Source: an uncultured Gemmatimonadota bacterium
Lineage (GTDB): Bacteria; Gemmatimonadota; Gemmatimonadetes; Gemmatimonadales; GWC2-71-9
Assembly: GCA_946887295.1 (NCBI GenBank)
Contig: CAMPKP010000020.1
Coordinates: 1 to 32,851, forward strand
Reading direction: 5' to 3'
Length of the DNA stretch: 32,851 bases
The translations under genes were made by a program, and so were the position numbers. Positions 17,994-26,035 of the stretch are shown in pieces. The notes under the pieces were generated by a model, which did not search any database, was not told where the DNA came from, and saw nothing but the letters and a program-made list of their open reading frames with translations. Numbering within the stretch: position 1 is the stretch's first letter; every line of letters begins with the position of its first letter.

Positions 17994-19411
17994 CCCCCGG
18001 CGGGAATGCCCTTCCCTCCGGGCACGCCGATCTCCGTCATGGCGCGCAGATCGAGCACCTCCTCCAGCTCCTCCTTCGGAAGGAGCTGCTTCTTTTCCAG
18101 GAGCTGCTTGACCGTGAGCCCGCTCGCCACCGCTTCCTTGGCCAGTTTCGCCGCCTCGGCATAGCCGATCTTCGGGGCCAGGGCGGTGACCAGCGCGGGG
18201 CTGCGCTCGAGCCAGTAGGCGCATTGGGCGGCATCGGCCTCGATCCCGTCGACGCAGCGCTCGGCGAACACCCGGGTCGCGTTCCCCACGATGGTCAGCG
18301 CGAAGACGATGTTGTGGGTGATCACCGGCATCATCACGTTGAGCTCGAGCTGACCCGCCTCGGACGCCATCGCCACGGTCTGATCCAGGCCGAGGGCCTG
18401 GTAGCAGACCTGGTTCACCATCTCGGCGATCGAGGGGTTCACCTTCCCCGGCATGATGCTGGAGCCCGGCTGCACCGCGGGGAGCACGATCTCCGCCAGC
18501 CCGGTGCGCGGGCCGGAGGCGAGCAGGCGGATGTCGTTCGCGATCTTGTTGAGGTCGAGGACGTACGCCCTCAGCGCGCCGCTGAACGAGGCGATGTCCC
18601 CCATGGACTGCATGAGCTGGATCCGGTCCCGCCCCTCGCGCAGCTCCAGGCCGCTCACCTGCTGCAGGTGCCCGACCATCAACCGCGGGTAGTCCGGCTC
18701 CGCGTTGATGCCGGTGCCGACGGCGGTGCCCCCGATGTTCATCTCCCGGAGCCAGTCCGCCGCCTGCACCAGCTTCTCGCGGTGCCGCTGCACCGTGTGG
18801 GCGTAGGCGGTGAATTCCTGCCCCAGGCGGATGGGAGTGGCGTCCTGCAGGTGGGTGCGTCCCGACTTGATGATGTCGTCGAAGGCCACGCCCCTGGCGA
18901 GCAGCGAGTGGGCCAGCTGCTCCAGCGCGAGGAGGGTCGCGGGGAGCGTCGCCAGCGTCGCCAGGCGCATGGCGGTGGGGATCACGTCGTTGGTGCTCTG
19001 CGCCATGTTGACATGATCGTTGGGATGCACCGGCGAGTACGTTCCGCGCTTCCCGCCGAGGATCTCGTTGGCCCGGTTGGCGAGAACCTCGTTGACGTTC
19101 ATGTTGTGGCTGGTGCCGGCTCCGGCCTGGTATACGTCCACGATGAACTGGTCGCGATGCTGGCCGGTGAGAACCTCGTCGGCCGCCCGCACGATCGCGT
19201 CGGCCAGGCGCGGCTCGAGCCGGCCGGTCTCCTTGTGGGTCAGCGCCGCGGACCGCTTGATCCACACCACGGCGTCCACGAAGGCCGGCAGAGGCCGCAG
19301 TCCCGAGATCGGGAAGTTCTCCGCCGCGCGCAGGGTCTGGATGCCGTAGAGCGCGGAGGCGGGGACCGGCTTCTCGCCCAGCGGGTCGCGCTCCATGCGG
19401 GTGTCTGTCAT
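17990..19411 (-). CDS. aspA: Aspartate ammonia-lyase
   Basis: Cleaves L-aspartate to fumarate and ammonia. 473 residues of the fumarase/aspartase superfamily; signature GSSIMPGKVNP at 316-326, with the flexible catalytic-loop serine at 318. NQVCYQALGLDQTVAMASEA and GQLELNVMMPVI closely follow the aspartase version of that region rather than class II fumarase, although a fumarase cannot be fully excluded without alignment. The ATG at 19411 is chosen; another Met at residue 6 is possible. No Shine-Dalgarno precedes it, and a -10 box lies just upstream (see 19419-19424). The 3' end overlaps the metallophosphoesterase gene by 4 bp. Confidence 0.88.
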   Translation of the reverse strand: MTDTRMERDPLGEKPVPASALYGIQTLRAAENFPISGLRPLPAFVDAVVWIKRSAALTHKETGRLEPRLADAIVRAADEVLTGQHRDQFIVDVYQAGAGTSHNMNVNEVLANRANEILGGKRGTYSPVHPNDHVNMAQSTNDVIPTAMRLATLATLPATLLALEQLAHSLLARGVAFDDIIKSGRTHLQDATPIRLGQEFTAYAHTVQRHREKLVQAADWLREMNIGGTAVGTGINAEPDYPRLMVGHLQQVSGLELREGRDRIQLMQSMGDIASFSGALRAYVLDLNKIANDIRLLASGPRTGLAEIVLPAVQPGSSIMPGKVNPSIAEMVNQVCYQALGLDQTVAMASEAGQLELNVMMPVITHNIVFALTIVGNATRVFAERCVDGIEADAAQCAYWLERSPALVTALAPKIGYAEAAKLAKEAVASGLTVKQLLEKKQLLPKEELEEVLDLRAMTEIGVPGGKGIPAGG

Positions 19412-19418
19412 GGGGCTT

Positions 19419-19424
19419 ATTCTA
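19419..19424 (-). promoter_or_regulatory. -10 element of aspA, possibly a leaderless transcript
   Basis: TAGAAT on the minus strand (5 of 6 to TATAAT) ends 7 bases before the aspA ATG, so the expected transcription start coincides with the start codon. The -35 is weak. There is no ribosome-binding site between. Confidence 0.4.
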
Positions 19425-19485
19425 GTCCGGGTGAGGCGGATCGCCAGCCCGGCGGGACGTTTCCTTTCTCTCAACCCCAACGCCA

Positions 19486-19809
19486 ATGCGCGAGTTCTTC
19501 GGAAGCGTGCCGCGGAGCGCCGTCTTCAGCGGCGAGAAGGCGGCCAAGGCCGACCTCCACGCCGGTGATCATCTGTTCGTCGGGCTCAACTGCTTCGAGC
19601 CGGGGCAGTCCCAGAAGGTTCACACCCACGCGGGGGCCGACAAGTTCTACTACGTCTGTTCCGGGCGGGCGCGGGTGACCGTGGGCGAGGAGACCCGGGA
19701 GGTCGCCGAAGGCGAGATCGTCTGGGCCCCTGCCGGCGTGCCGCACGGCGTGGCCGAGGCGCTGGAGCGAACCGTCCTGTTAGTCGGGATCGCTCCACCG
19801 CCGCGCTAG
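19486..19809 (+). CDS. Cupin-domain protein
   Basis: 107-residue single-domain cupin. Motif 1 is HTHAGADKFYYVCSGRARVTVG with metal ligands His-His-Asp-type (the usual Glu is Asp here), and motif 2 is GEIVWAPAGVPHGV with a distal His. Such small cupins bind a metal and act as isomerases, dioxygenases or sensors; the substrate is unknown. It is divergent from aspA and its last 30 bp overlap the convergent membrane-protein gene. Confidence 0.83.
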   Translation: MREFFGSVPRSAVFSGEKAAKADLHAGDHLFVGLNCFEPGQSQKVHTHAGADKFYYVCSGRARVTVGEETREVAEGEIVWAPAGVPHGVAEALERTVLLVGIAPPPR

Positions 19810-20646
19810 ATGCCGGAGGGCGGGCCATCCGAACGCGTGCGCCGCCAGGGCGATCCCCAGAACGATGCCGACGCCGTTGGTGTAGAACCGCCAGGCCAGC
19901 AGGAGCCATCCGGAGCCGGAGCCCAGGTCCCCGGCGGCCCCTCCGAGAAAACCGAGCTCGACGGCACCGGCGCCCGAGGGCGTCGGCAGGAGCATCTGGC
20001 TGTAGAGCAGGGCGAACGAGCCGAGCACCATCGGCCCGAGCTCGGGGGGGCTCGGCAGCGTGGCGGCGAGGACGGGCAGGATCGCCACCCGGGTCGCCAG
20101 GTTGAGGAAGCTGAGCGGCACGCTCGCCACCAGCGGCCACAGCGGCATCCGCCGCCAGTAGACCATGGCGCGCCGCACCGGCCGGCGCACGTGGCGCACC
20201 GCCGGCGATGCCACCTTCCGCACGTACCACCAGAGAATCATGCTCACGACCGCGACCAGCAGCACCCACGGCCACGCCTCCGCGGCGGCAGAGGCCAGGC
20301 GCGGGCCCGCCATGTACCACCACCTGGGGGCATAGCGCCAGGCGACCCAGCCCGCCGCGACGATGATGACCGGCCAGGCGGCCAGCACCTCGAGGCTGAT
20401 GGCGACGAACGCGGCGGTCGCGGGCACGCCGCTGCGGAGCATGCCGGCGAGGCGCGCGGGCTCCCCGCCGATCCGGAGCGGAGTCAGCGCGCAGGCGGCG
20501 TCGCCGAAAGCATTGAGCGTGAAGCAGTCCCAGAACCCGACGCGGTAGCCGAGGCCCTGAACGATCCACTGAATGCGCCAGGCGCGGGCCAGCAGGTCGA
20601 TGGTGACGAGCGCCACGCAGACCAGGGTGGCTTCGAGAATGGTCAT
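19780..20646 (-). CDS. Flippase-like/lysylphosphatidylglycerol synthase TM-family membrane protein
   Basis: 288 residues with about seven hydrophobic helices. The sequence RIGGEPARLAGMLRSGVPAT, the LYSQMLLPTPSGAGAVELG loop, and the C-terminal helices are typical of the YbhN/UPF0104 (LPG synthase membrane) family, whose members include transporters or flippases of lipid-linked sugars. It is the last gene after a deacetylase-like and a GT4 glycosyltransferase gene, so it may move a glycolipid. The start at 20646 lacks a clear ribosome-binding site. Substrate unknown. Confidence 0.75.
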   Translation of the reverse strand: MTILEATLVCVALVTIDLLARAWRIQWIVQGLGYRVGFWDCFTLNAFGDAACALTPLRIGGEPARLAGMLRSGVPATAAFVAISLEVLAAWPVIIVAAGWVAWRYAPRWWYMAGPRLASAAAEAWPWVLLVAVVSMILWWYVRKVASPAVRHVRRPVRRAMVYWRRMPLWPLVASVPLSFLNLATRVAILPVLAATLPSPPELGPMVLGSFALLYSQMLLPTPSGAGAVELGFLGGAAGDLGSGSGWLLLAWRFYTNGVGIVLGIALAAHAFGWPALRHLARRWSDPD

Positions 20647-20676
20647 CGGAACCCGTGACCCGGGGCGGAGCGGGCG

Positions 20677-21381
20677 TCAGTGAGGTGCGTCAAGCGGGGA
20701 TGCGCGGAGGGCAGCGATTTCCGAATCGCGGAGCGCCCCGTAGCTCATGGGCTCATGGCGGCCGAGCCAGCGCTCCAGCGTCGGGCGGAGATCGCGGCTG
20801 GTGCCCGGGTGTGCATAGTCCTGCGGGTGGAAGGCGAGGCGGGGATGACGCGCCCGCCGCTGCAGGAGCCAGCGTCCTCGGGCGACGGCGACCGAGCCCC
20901 ACGCCCGCACCGGAGTGCGCGCGCTCCAGCGGACCGCGGGAGAAGGAACCCTGCGGCCGGGCGGAAAGAGACGGATGGACCGCTCGTCCTCGCTGAACCC
21001 GAGCCCGGCGTCCCCCACCGCCCTGTGGCCCTCCTCCGTCGCGAGCCAGGCAGGTGGAACGAAGCCCGAGGGCTCGAGACCCAGCGCGCGCAGCGCCCGG
21101 AGCCCCCGATCGATACGCTGGCGAGCGGCGGCCCGATCCAGCGCGCGGAACTCACCATGGGAGTGCCGCTCTCCGTGCAGGACGATCTCGGCGCCCTCCG
21201 ACGCCCGGGCTCGCAGCCAACCCACGAAGCCCGGATGGTCCGCCAGTGGCCAGGCCCCGTGCCAGTCGGGGACCACCAGCAGCGCCGGGGTGACGCCGCG
21301 CGCGGCGCACAGGTTCCACAGTCGCACCACGCCCGCCTCCAGCGCGGGAGTGACGTCGTGAATGGAGACCAGCAGGCTCAC
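20677..21381 (-). CDS. Polysaccharide deacetylase-like protein (DUF2334 type)
   Basis: 234 residues, from a GTG at 21381 that overlaps the glycosyltransferase stop as GTGA. The opening SIHDVTP (His8-Asp9), EIVLHGERHSHGEF, GFVPPAW and LAFHPQDYAHP are the metal- and substrate-site motifs of the NodB-like/DUF2334 carbohydrate esterase fold. It probably removes an acetyl group from a lipid-linked or cell-surface sugar. Context: just after a GT4 enzyme, before a flippase-like membrane protein. Confidence 0.78.
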   Translation of the reverse strand: MSLLVSIHDVTPALEAGVVRLWNLCAARGVTPALLVVPDWHGAWPLADHPGFVGWLRARASEGAEIVLHGERHSHGEFRALDRAAARQRIDRGLRALRALGLEPSGFVPPAWLATEEGHRAVGDAGLGFSEDERSIRLFPPGRRVPSPAVRWSARTPVRAWGSVAVARGRWLLQRRARHPRLAFHPQDYAHPGTSRDLRPTLERWLGRHEPMSYGALRDSEIAALRASPLDAPH

Positions 21382-22652
21382 CCGGCGAGAACGCGGCGAT
21401 AGGTCTGGAAGAGGCGGGCGAACACGGCGTCCCAGCCGTGGTGCTCCTCGGCATAGCTCCGACCGACGCGGCCGAGGGCGGGCAGGTCCTGGCCGAAGAG
21501 CGCGACGGCGACCTCGATCAGGTGCGACGGGTCACCCGATCCGTACACCCGGCCGGCGCCCGAGCGGCCCACCGTCTCCGCGACGCCGCCCCGATCGGCG
21601 GAGAGCACCGGAACGCCGCTGGCCAGCGCCTCGAGCGCGGCAAGGCCGAAGGTCTCGGCCGACCCGGGAGCTACCACGAGATCAGACGCGGCGTACAGAT
21701 CGGCCAGCAGATCCCGGTCTCGCTCGTACGGAAGCCAGAAGGCGCCGGCGCCTCCCTTGCCCCGCCGCAGCGAGCGCGCGGCGGGGCCGGCGCCGACGAG
21801 CGCCAGGCGAGCGCCGGTGCGTCGCTCGACCTCCCTCCATGCCGCCAGCAGCAGGTCGAGATCCTTCTCCGCCGCGAGGCGCCCGACATAGAGCGCGAGC
21901 GGCCCCTCGGGCAGGCCGAACCGCCGACGGGTCTCGGCGGCCCGGACCCGGCGGGCCGGACTGAAGCGCTCGAGATCCACTCCCAGCGGCACGTGCACCA
22001 CGTTCTCGACCCCGGCCGCTTCGAGCTCGGCCGCGACCGCGCGGCAGGGCGCGATGGTCGCCTGCACTAGTTTTCCCAGGCGACGGACGTAGCGCCACGC
22101 CAGCGCGCTGCCCGTGCGCCGGGCCCAGCCCGCCGTGAGAGGCCGGGGAGCGATGATGCGGGGAAAGTTGCTGTGGTAGAACCAGACCGCCGGCACCTGG
22201 AGCTTCCGGGTCGCGAGATGCACCAGCCAGGGGGCACACCAGGCGCTGCCCACCTCGATGAGATCGGGCCGCTCGTGGGCGACGATCCGGGTGGTGGACC
22301 GCGTAGCCAGCATGAACCGGTACGGCTTCTGGGTCGGGATGGAAGGACCATGCAGCCGATAGCAGCGCACGCCTCCCGCCTCGAGGATCTCGTCCCGGGC
22401 GCCGGGGACCACCAGCACCTGCCGCAGGGCGGGATCCCGCTGCACGTACCTCGCCTTTTCCAGCAGGTAGGTCCTGACCCCCCCGGTCGTCTCCCCGAAG
22501 AACTCCGAGATGTCGAGCACGCTGACCGACGCCGCCGGCCGCAGCCGCGGCGGCAACTGAATCCGGGCGATGTCGAGCTCGGCCGGCGTGCTGCCGGCGA
22601 CAGGCTCGAGATCGAGAATCCCGGTCGCGGACGGCTCAGTCAGAGCAGTCAC
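21378..22652 (-). CDS. Glycosyltransferase family 4 protein
   Basis: 424-residue GT-B enzyme. The N-terminal half has the acceptor Rossmann domain (SVLDISEFFGETTGGVRTYL). The C-terminal half has the donor domain with LALYVGRLAAEKDLDLLLAA and the EX7E motif APGSAETFGLAALEALASGV, which binds the nucleotide-sugar. Retaining mechanism by family; donor and acceptor unknown. The GTG at 22652 lies inside the end of a 50-residue zinc-ribbon gene (17-bp overlap). Cotranscribed with a deacetylase-like and a flippase-like gene, suggesting synthesis and export of an envelope glycolipid. Confidence 0.88.
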   Translation of the reverse strand: MTALTEPSATGILDLEPVAGSTPAELDIARIQLPPRLRPAASVSVLDISEFFGETTGGVRTYLLEKARYVQRDPALRQVLVVPGARDEILEAGGVRCYRLHGPSIPTQKPYRFMLATRSTTRIVAHERPDLIEVGSAWCAPWLVHLATRKLQVPAVWFYHSNFPRIIAPRPLTAGWARRTGSALAWRYVRRLGKLVQATIAPCRAVAAELEAAGVENVVHVPLGVDLERFSPARRVRAAETRRRFGLPEGPLALYVGRLAAEKDLDLLLAAWREVERRTGARLALVGAGPAARSLRRGKGGAGAFWLPYERDRDLLADLYAASDLVVAPGSAETFGLAALEALASGVPVLSADRGGVAETVGRSGAGRVYGSGDPSHLIEVAVALFGQDLPALGRVGRSYAEEHHGWDAVFARLFQTYRRVLAG

Positions 22653-22788
22653 CCAGCGGATAGACGGTGCCGCAGTTGGGGCACGGGTTCTTGCAGCCCA
22701 GGGCCCGGACCGGGACCGGGAAGTTGCACCGCTGGCACAGCGGCATCGGGGGGCTGCCGGGCTGCGGCACCGCCGGCGCCGCGCTCAC
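22636..22788 (-). CDS. Small zinc-ribbon protein
   Basis: 50 residues from a GTG at 22788 overlapping the preceding MBL gene's stop as GTGA. The second half carries CQRC (cysteine pair) and CKNPCPNCG, a compact zinc ribbon, then the end YPLGDCSD. An ATG at 22746 would give a 36-residue form with the same cysteines. It is too small for a full enzyme; nucleic-acid or protein binding is possible but not shown. The gene runs 17 bp into the GT4 gene. Confidence 0.6.
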   Translation of the reverse strand: MSAAPAVPQPGSPPMPLCQRCNFPVPVRALGCKNPCPNCGTVYPLGDCSD

Positions 22789-23429
22789 GCTCTCACGCTC
22801 CCGGTGATGAACGGGTTGGTCAGCCGCTCGATGCCGATGGTGGTGTCGGGACCGTGGCCGCTGTGCACCACGGTCGAGTCGGGGAGGGAGAGAAACTGGG
22901 AATGGATGGTGGACATCAGCGTCGCGAAGTCGGCTCCGGGGAGGTCGGTGCGCCCCACCGATCCGCTGAACAGCACGTCGCCGCCGAAGACCATTCCGTG
23001 ACCGGCGAAGCTCACGCTGCCGGGAGAGTGCCCGGGAGTGGCACGCACCTCGAACTCGAACCCGCCGACCCGGAGGCGGCCGCCGGCCTCCAGCGCCACG
23101 TCGGGCGGCGGCGGTGCCTCGAGCTCGAGGCCGAGCCACGCGCCGAATTGCGGAAGGGCTTCGTAGATCCGCCGGTCGAGCGGGTGCAGGTGGATCGGCA
23201 CCCCGGTGGCCCGCTTCACGGCGCCGACCCCGATGACGTGGTCCACGTGGGCGTGGGTGAGCCAGATGGCGCGCAGCGCCCATGCCCTGGTGTCCAGCTC
23301 GGCGAGGAACATCGCGGGCTCCTCACCGGGATCGATGATGACCGCCTCGCGGGTCCGGCGATCCGCCACCAGATAGCAGTTCTGGGACAGCTGCCCGTTG
23401 GGCAGCGACACCACCTCGAGATCGGACAC
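22785..23429 (-). CDS. MBL-fold metallo-hydrolase (glyoxalase II-like)
   Basis: Metallo-beta-lactamase-fold hydrolase of about 214 residues. THAHVDH (the HxHxDH zinc motif), the later HSPGSVSF with a zinc His, GGDVLFSGSVGRTDLPG, and a final SGHGPDTTIG give the GloB/hydroxyacylglutathione hydrolase-like pattern. The C-terminal half is shorter than true glyoxalase II, so thioester or persulfide substrates are possible. The GTG at 23429 follows GAGG and the trxB stop; an ATG at 23447 (11 bp overlap with trxB) is the alternative. Cotranscribed after thioredoxin reductase. Confidence 0.85.
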   Translation of the reverse strand: MSDLEVVSLPNGQLSQNCYLVADRRTREAVIIDPGEEPAMFLAELDTRAWALRAIWLTHAHVDHVIGVGAVKRATGVPIHLHPLDRRIYEALPQFGAWLGLELEAPPPPDVALEAGGRLRVGGFEFEVRATPGHSPGSVSFAGHGMVFGGDVLFSGSVGRTDLPGADFATLMSTIHSQFLSLPDSTVVHSGHGPDTTIGIERLTNPFITGSVRA

Positions 23430-23436
23430 CGCCGCC

Positions 23437-24435
23437 TCAGACCGCATAGCCGCCGGTCTCGAGGATCTCGGCTTCGGGGACCGGACTGCCGTCCTCCAGT
23501 GCCTTGATGTACTTCTCGGCCGCGATCGCGGCGGTGGTGCCGTCGCCGAGAGCCGTGGTCACCTGGCGGGTGAGCTGCGAGCGCATGTCACCGGCGACGA
23601 AGAGGCCCGGGATCGACGACTGCATGTGCGGATCGGTCAGGACGTAGCCCATGGAATCGTGGCGGAGATGTCCCGCGATCACGCCCGTGTTGGGCGTGAA
23701 GCCGATGAACACGAAGAGGCCGCCGACCGGCAGCGTGGTGGCGGAACCCGTCTTCACGTTGCGCAGCGCGAGCGCCTGGACACCCGTGGCCGGCGTGCCC
23801 AGCACCTCCTCGATCACCGTGTCATAGATGACCTCGATCTTCGGGTTCGCGAACAGACGCTGCTGCAGGATCGGAGAGGCCCGCAGCGAGTCACGCCGGT
23901 GGATGAGGTACACCTTCGTGGCGAAGCGCGTGAGGTAATCGGCCTCCTCGGTGGCGGCATCTCCGCCTCCCGCCACCGCCAGCACATGCCCCTTGAAGAA
24001 CGCGCCGTCGCAGATCGCGCAGTAGGAGACGCCCTGCCCCGCGTACTCCTGCTCGCCGGGCACACCCAGCTTGTTCGGGGTACCGCCCGCCGTCACGATG
24101 GCGACCTTCGACCGGTAGACGACGCCCTGGGACGTGGTGGTCTCGAACGAGCCGTCCTCCAGCTTGGTGACCCGCTCGACGTTGATGCCCTCGTGAAACT
24201 CGGCGCCGAACTGCTTGGCGTGATCGGCGTACAGCTTCGCGAGGTCCCGTCCCAGGATCCGGGGGAAGCCGAGCACGTCGTCCAGGTACTCGGTATTCAG
24301 GAGCTCGCCGCCGGGGATGCCGCGCTCCAGCACGACGGTGCTCAGCAGCGAGCGTCCGGCGTAGAGCGCGGCGCACATGCCGGCCGGCCCCGCTCCGACG
24401 ATGACGACATCGTACGTCTTCGTCTCGTTAGTCAT
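23437..24435 (-). CDS. trxB: Thioredoxin reductase
   Basis: 332-residue NADPH-dependent flavoprotein. VVIVGAGPAGMCAALYAGR binds FAD; CAICDG is the redox-active disulfide (Cys139, Cys142); GGGDAATEEADYLTRFATKV and the HRRDSLRA stretch bind NADPH (the Arg pair selects the phosphate). GLFVAGDMRSQLTRQVTTAL is the second FAD loop. It reduces thioredoxin and thereby thiol enzymes. The ATG at 24435 is preferred; a GTG at 24444 adds three residues. Its leader has three copies of an 18-bp repeat and a TATATT -10 box. Confidence 0.95.
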   Translation of the reverse strand: MTNETKTYDVVIVGAGPAGMCAALYAGRSLLSTVVLERGIPGGELLNTEYLDDVLGFPRILGRDLAKLYADHAKQFGAEFHEGINVERVTKLEDGSFETTTSQGVVYRSKVAIVTAGGTPNKLGVPGEQEYAGQGVSYCAICDGAFFKGHVLAVAGGGDAATEEADYLTRFATKVYLIHRRDSLRASPILQQRLFANPKIEVIYDTVIEEVLGTPATGVQALALRNVKTGSATTLPVGGLFVFIGFTPNTGVIAGHLRHDSMGYVLTDPHMQSSIPGLFVAGDMRSQLTRQVTTALGDGTTAAIAAEKYIKALEDGSPVPEAEILETGGYAV

Positions 24436-24473
24436 GGTCTGCACTCGAGATCAGGGTGATGGAGGCCCAACCC

Positions 24474-24527
24474 GCTTCGCCGCGCAAATGGGCTTCGCCC
24501 CGCAAATCGGCTTCGCCGCCCAAATAT
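24474..24527. repeat. Three tandem 18-bp repeats in the trxB leader
   Basis: Units at 24474-24491, 24492-24509 and 24510-24527 share GCTTCGCCnCnCAAAT plus two variable end bases, with only a few differences. Read on the minus strand they are GGCGAAGC units separated by ATTTG-type spacers, in the untranslated leader of trxB, starting 39 bp upstream of its ATG. The third unit runs into the TATATT -10 element. No coding meaning; could be a binding-site array or a slippage product. Confidence 0.75.
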
Positions 24528-24528
24528 A
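24523..24528 (-). promoter_or_regulatory. -10 element of trxB
   Basis: TATATT on the minus strand (5 of 6), identical to the -10 of the ribosomal operon. No clear -35 at 16-18 bp. Transcription would start near 24516, placing most of the tandem repeats in the 5' untranslated region. Confidence 0.45.
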
Positions 24529-24552
24529 GAACGCACCGGGGTTCCCGGGCGT

Positions 24553-25326
24553 TCATCGGGCCGGCCCCGCCGGGGGGCCCAGGTGCAGCAGGCTGACCGC
24601 GCCGTGGCAGCCGGAGACGGTGCCCACGACGACGTCCACTTCGGGGCGGCGCTCCCCGGCCCGGGCCACCAGCCGGTCGCCCTCCAGCACCGTGCCCACG
24701 TCGAACATCCCGACGCCGAACACCCGATGGCGGCAGACGAAGAGCGCCGGGCCGGAGGTGGGAGTCGCGAGGTCGAGCCGGGCGGTGAGCCGCGCCATCG
24801 CGTCGCTCATCTCCCAGGTTCTCGGCGCCCGGGTGACCGGGCAGGTGGCGGGCTCGACGCAGTGGGTGGGGCAGAGCCAATCGGCAAAGGAGACGTAGCG
24901 GGTGCCATCGGGCCCGGCGGTATCGTACGGCGTGCCGATGGGGGCCGCGAGCGGCCGCTGCTCGACCACGCGGCCGGGCCAGCGGTCCCGCGCGCGGCGG
25001 ACCAGCCACTGGTACATGAGGTGGGGCATGAGCGGGGAGGGAACGATGGCGTCGCCGGACTCCGCGGCCGCGGCCCCGGGACGGTCGAGCCACCGGTCGA
25101 AGAACTCCCCCCAGTCGGCCACGACCAGCTCGCGGTCCGCGGCGGGACCGATCTCGCCGGCGAAGCGGCACCCGGGATCACGATCCACCACGAGCAGGCG
25201 CCGGAAACGAGCCTTTCCGCGATCCCGGGCCCGGATCAGCTGCCCGGCGTAGAAGGTCCCGTAGCACCCTCCCCCGACGATCGCGACGTCGCCGAGCTCG
25301 ACGCTATCGGAGAAGTCGTCCGCCAT
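24553..25326 (-). CDS. Unrecognised protein with Rossmann-type glycine motif and cysteine cluster
   Basis: 257 residues. VAIVGGGCYGTFYAGQL at 14-30 is a dinucleotide-binding GxGxxG-like motif, and LLVVDRD at 44-50 looks like the end of the second strand with acidic residues that hold a ribose. Midway DWLCPTHCVEPATCPVTR has Cys152, Cys156 and Cys162, a spacing suggestive of metal or Fe-S binding. No catalytic domain is recognised. It overlaps the upstream SDR gene by 23 bp and is the last gene before the trxB promoter. FAD/NAD-dependent oxidoreductase activity is only a guess. Confidence 0.6.
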   Translation of the reverse strand: MADDFSDSVELGDVAIVGGGCYGTFYAGQLIRARDRGKARFRRLLVVDRDPGCRFAGEIGPAADRELVVADWGEFFDRWLDRPGAAAAESGDAIVPSPLMPHLMYQWLVRRARDRWPGRVVEQRPLAAPIGTPYDTAGPDGTRYVSFADWLCPTHCVEPATCPVTRAPRTWEMSDAMARLTARLDLATPTSGPALFVCRHRVFGVGMFDVGTVLEGDRLVARAGERRPEVDVVVGTVSGCHGAVSLLHLGPPAGPAR

Positions 25327-26035
25327 CCACGGTGAGCACTTCGCCGGTGACGAAGTCGCCCCCCTCGAGCAGGTAGAGCAGGGCGGCCACCACGTCTTCC
25401 GGGCTGCCGAGCCGGCGGAGCGGCGCGGCCGCGGCGAGCCGCTCGCGCTCCTCGGCATCGTAGTCCTCGGGGACCAGGACGGCGCCGGGCGCGATGGCGT
25501 TGACCGTGACCTCGGGCGCCAGGGACCGGGCCAGCACCTTCGTCAGCATCACCACGCCCGCCTTGCTCACCGAGTGGGCGGCGAATCCCGGCCACGGCTG
25601 GAGCCCGGCGAGGTCCGCGAGATTGACGACCTTTCCGCGGGCGGCGCGGAGTGCCGGCGCCGCGCCCTGAGTGCAGAAGAAGACGGACCGCAGATTGAGC
25701 GCGAGCACGGCGTCGTACAGCTCGGGCGTCGTCTCCTCGAAACCGACCCGCTGCATCACGGCCGCCGAATTGACCAGAACGTCGAGACGGCCGAACTCCT
25801 CCGCCACGCGGAGCGGCAGCGCGCGGGCTGCCTCCGCATCACGCAGGTCGGCGGCGAAGCACTCGGCGCGGCCGCCCGCCGCCTTCACCTCGTCCCGGAG
25901 CGCCCGCGCCCCCTGGACCGACGCGTAGTGATGGATCGCGAGCGTCATTCCCCGCCTCGCCAGTCCGCGCGCCATCGCCTGGCCCAGCCGGCGGCCGGCA
26001 CCGGTGACCAGCGCGACCCGACCGTCCAGCTCCAT
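25304..26035 (-). CDS. SDR oxidoreductase, pteridine reductase (PTR1/FolM)-like, catalytic Tyr replaced by His
   Basis: 243 residues. VALVTGAGRRLGQAMARGLA at 8-27 is the SDR cofactor motif with the RRLG version typical of PTR1. VNSAAV follows, and NLADLAGLQPWPGFAAHSVSKAG covers the active site: Asp141 takes the place of the usual Ser as in PTR1, and Lys158 is in place, but the position of the catalytic Tyr (Asp+13) is His154. Reduction of pterins or dihydrofolate is plausible but the His makes normal proton transfer doubtful. The ATG overlaps the upstream SDR stop as TGATG. Confidence 0.78.
   Translation of the reverse strand: MELDGRVALVTGAGRRLGQAMARGLARRGMTLAIHHYASVQGARALRDEVKAAGGRAECFAADLRDAEAARALPLRVAEEFGRLDVLVNSAAVMQRVGFEETTPELYDAVLALNLRSVFFCTQGAAPALRAARGKVVNLADLAGLQPWPGFAAHSVSKAGVVMLTKVLARSLAPEVTVNAIAPGAVLVPEDYDAEERERLAAAAPLRRLGSPEDVVAALLYLLEGGDFVTGEVLTVDGGRLLR

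Noticed and set aside
17138..19678. Plus-strand reading frame of 846 codons
   Set aside because: Covers the metallophosphoesterase in the wrong frame and is antisense to aspA; no domain.
24529..24560. CCGGG-AAC-CCCGG mini-hairpin near the end of the Rossmann-protein gene as a terminator
   Set aside because: Stem of only five pairs and no U-tract worth naming on the minus strand.
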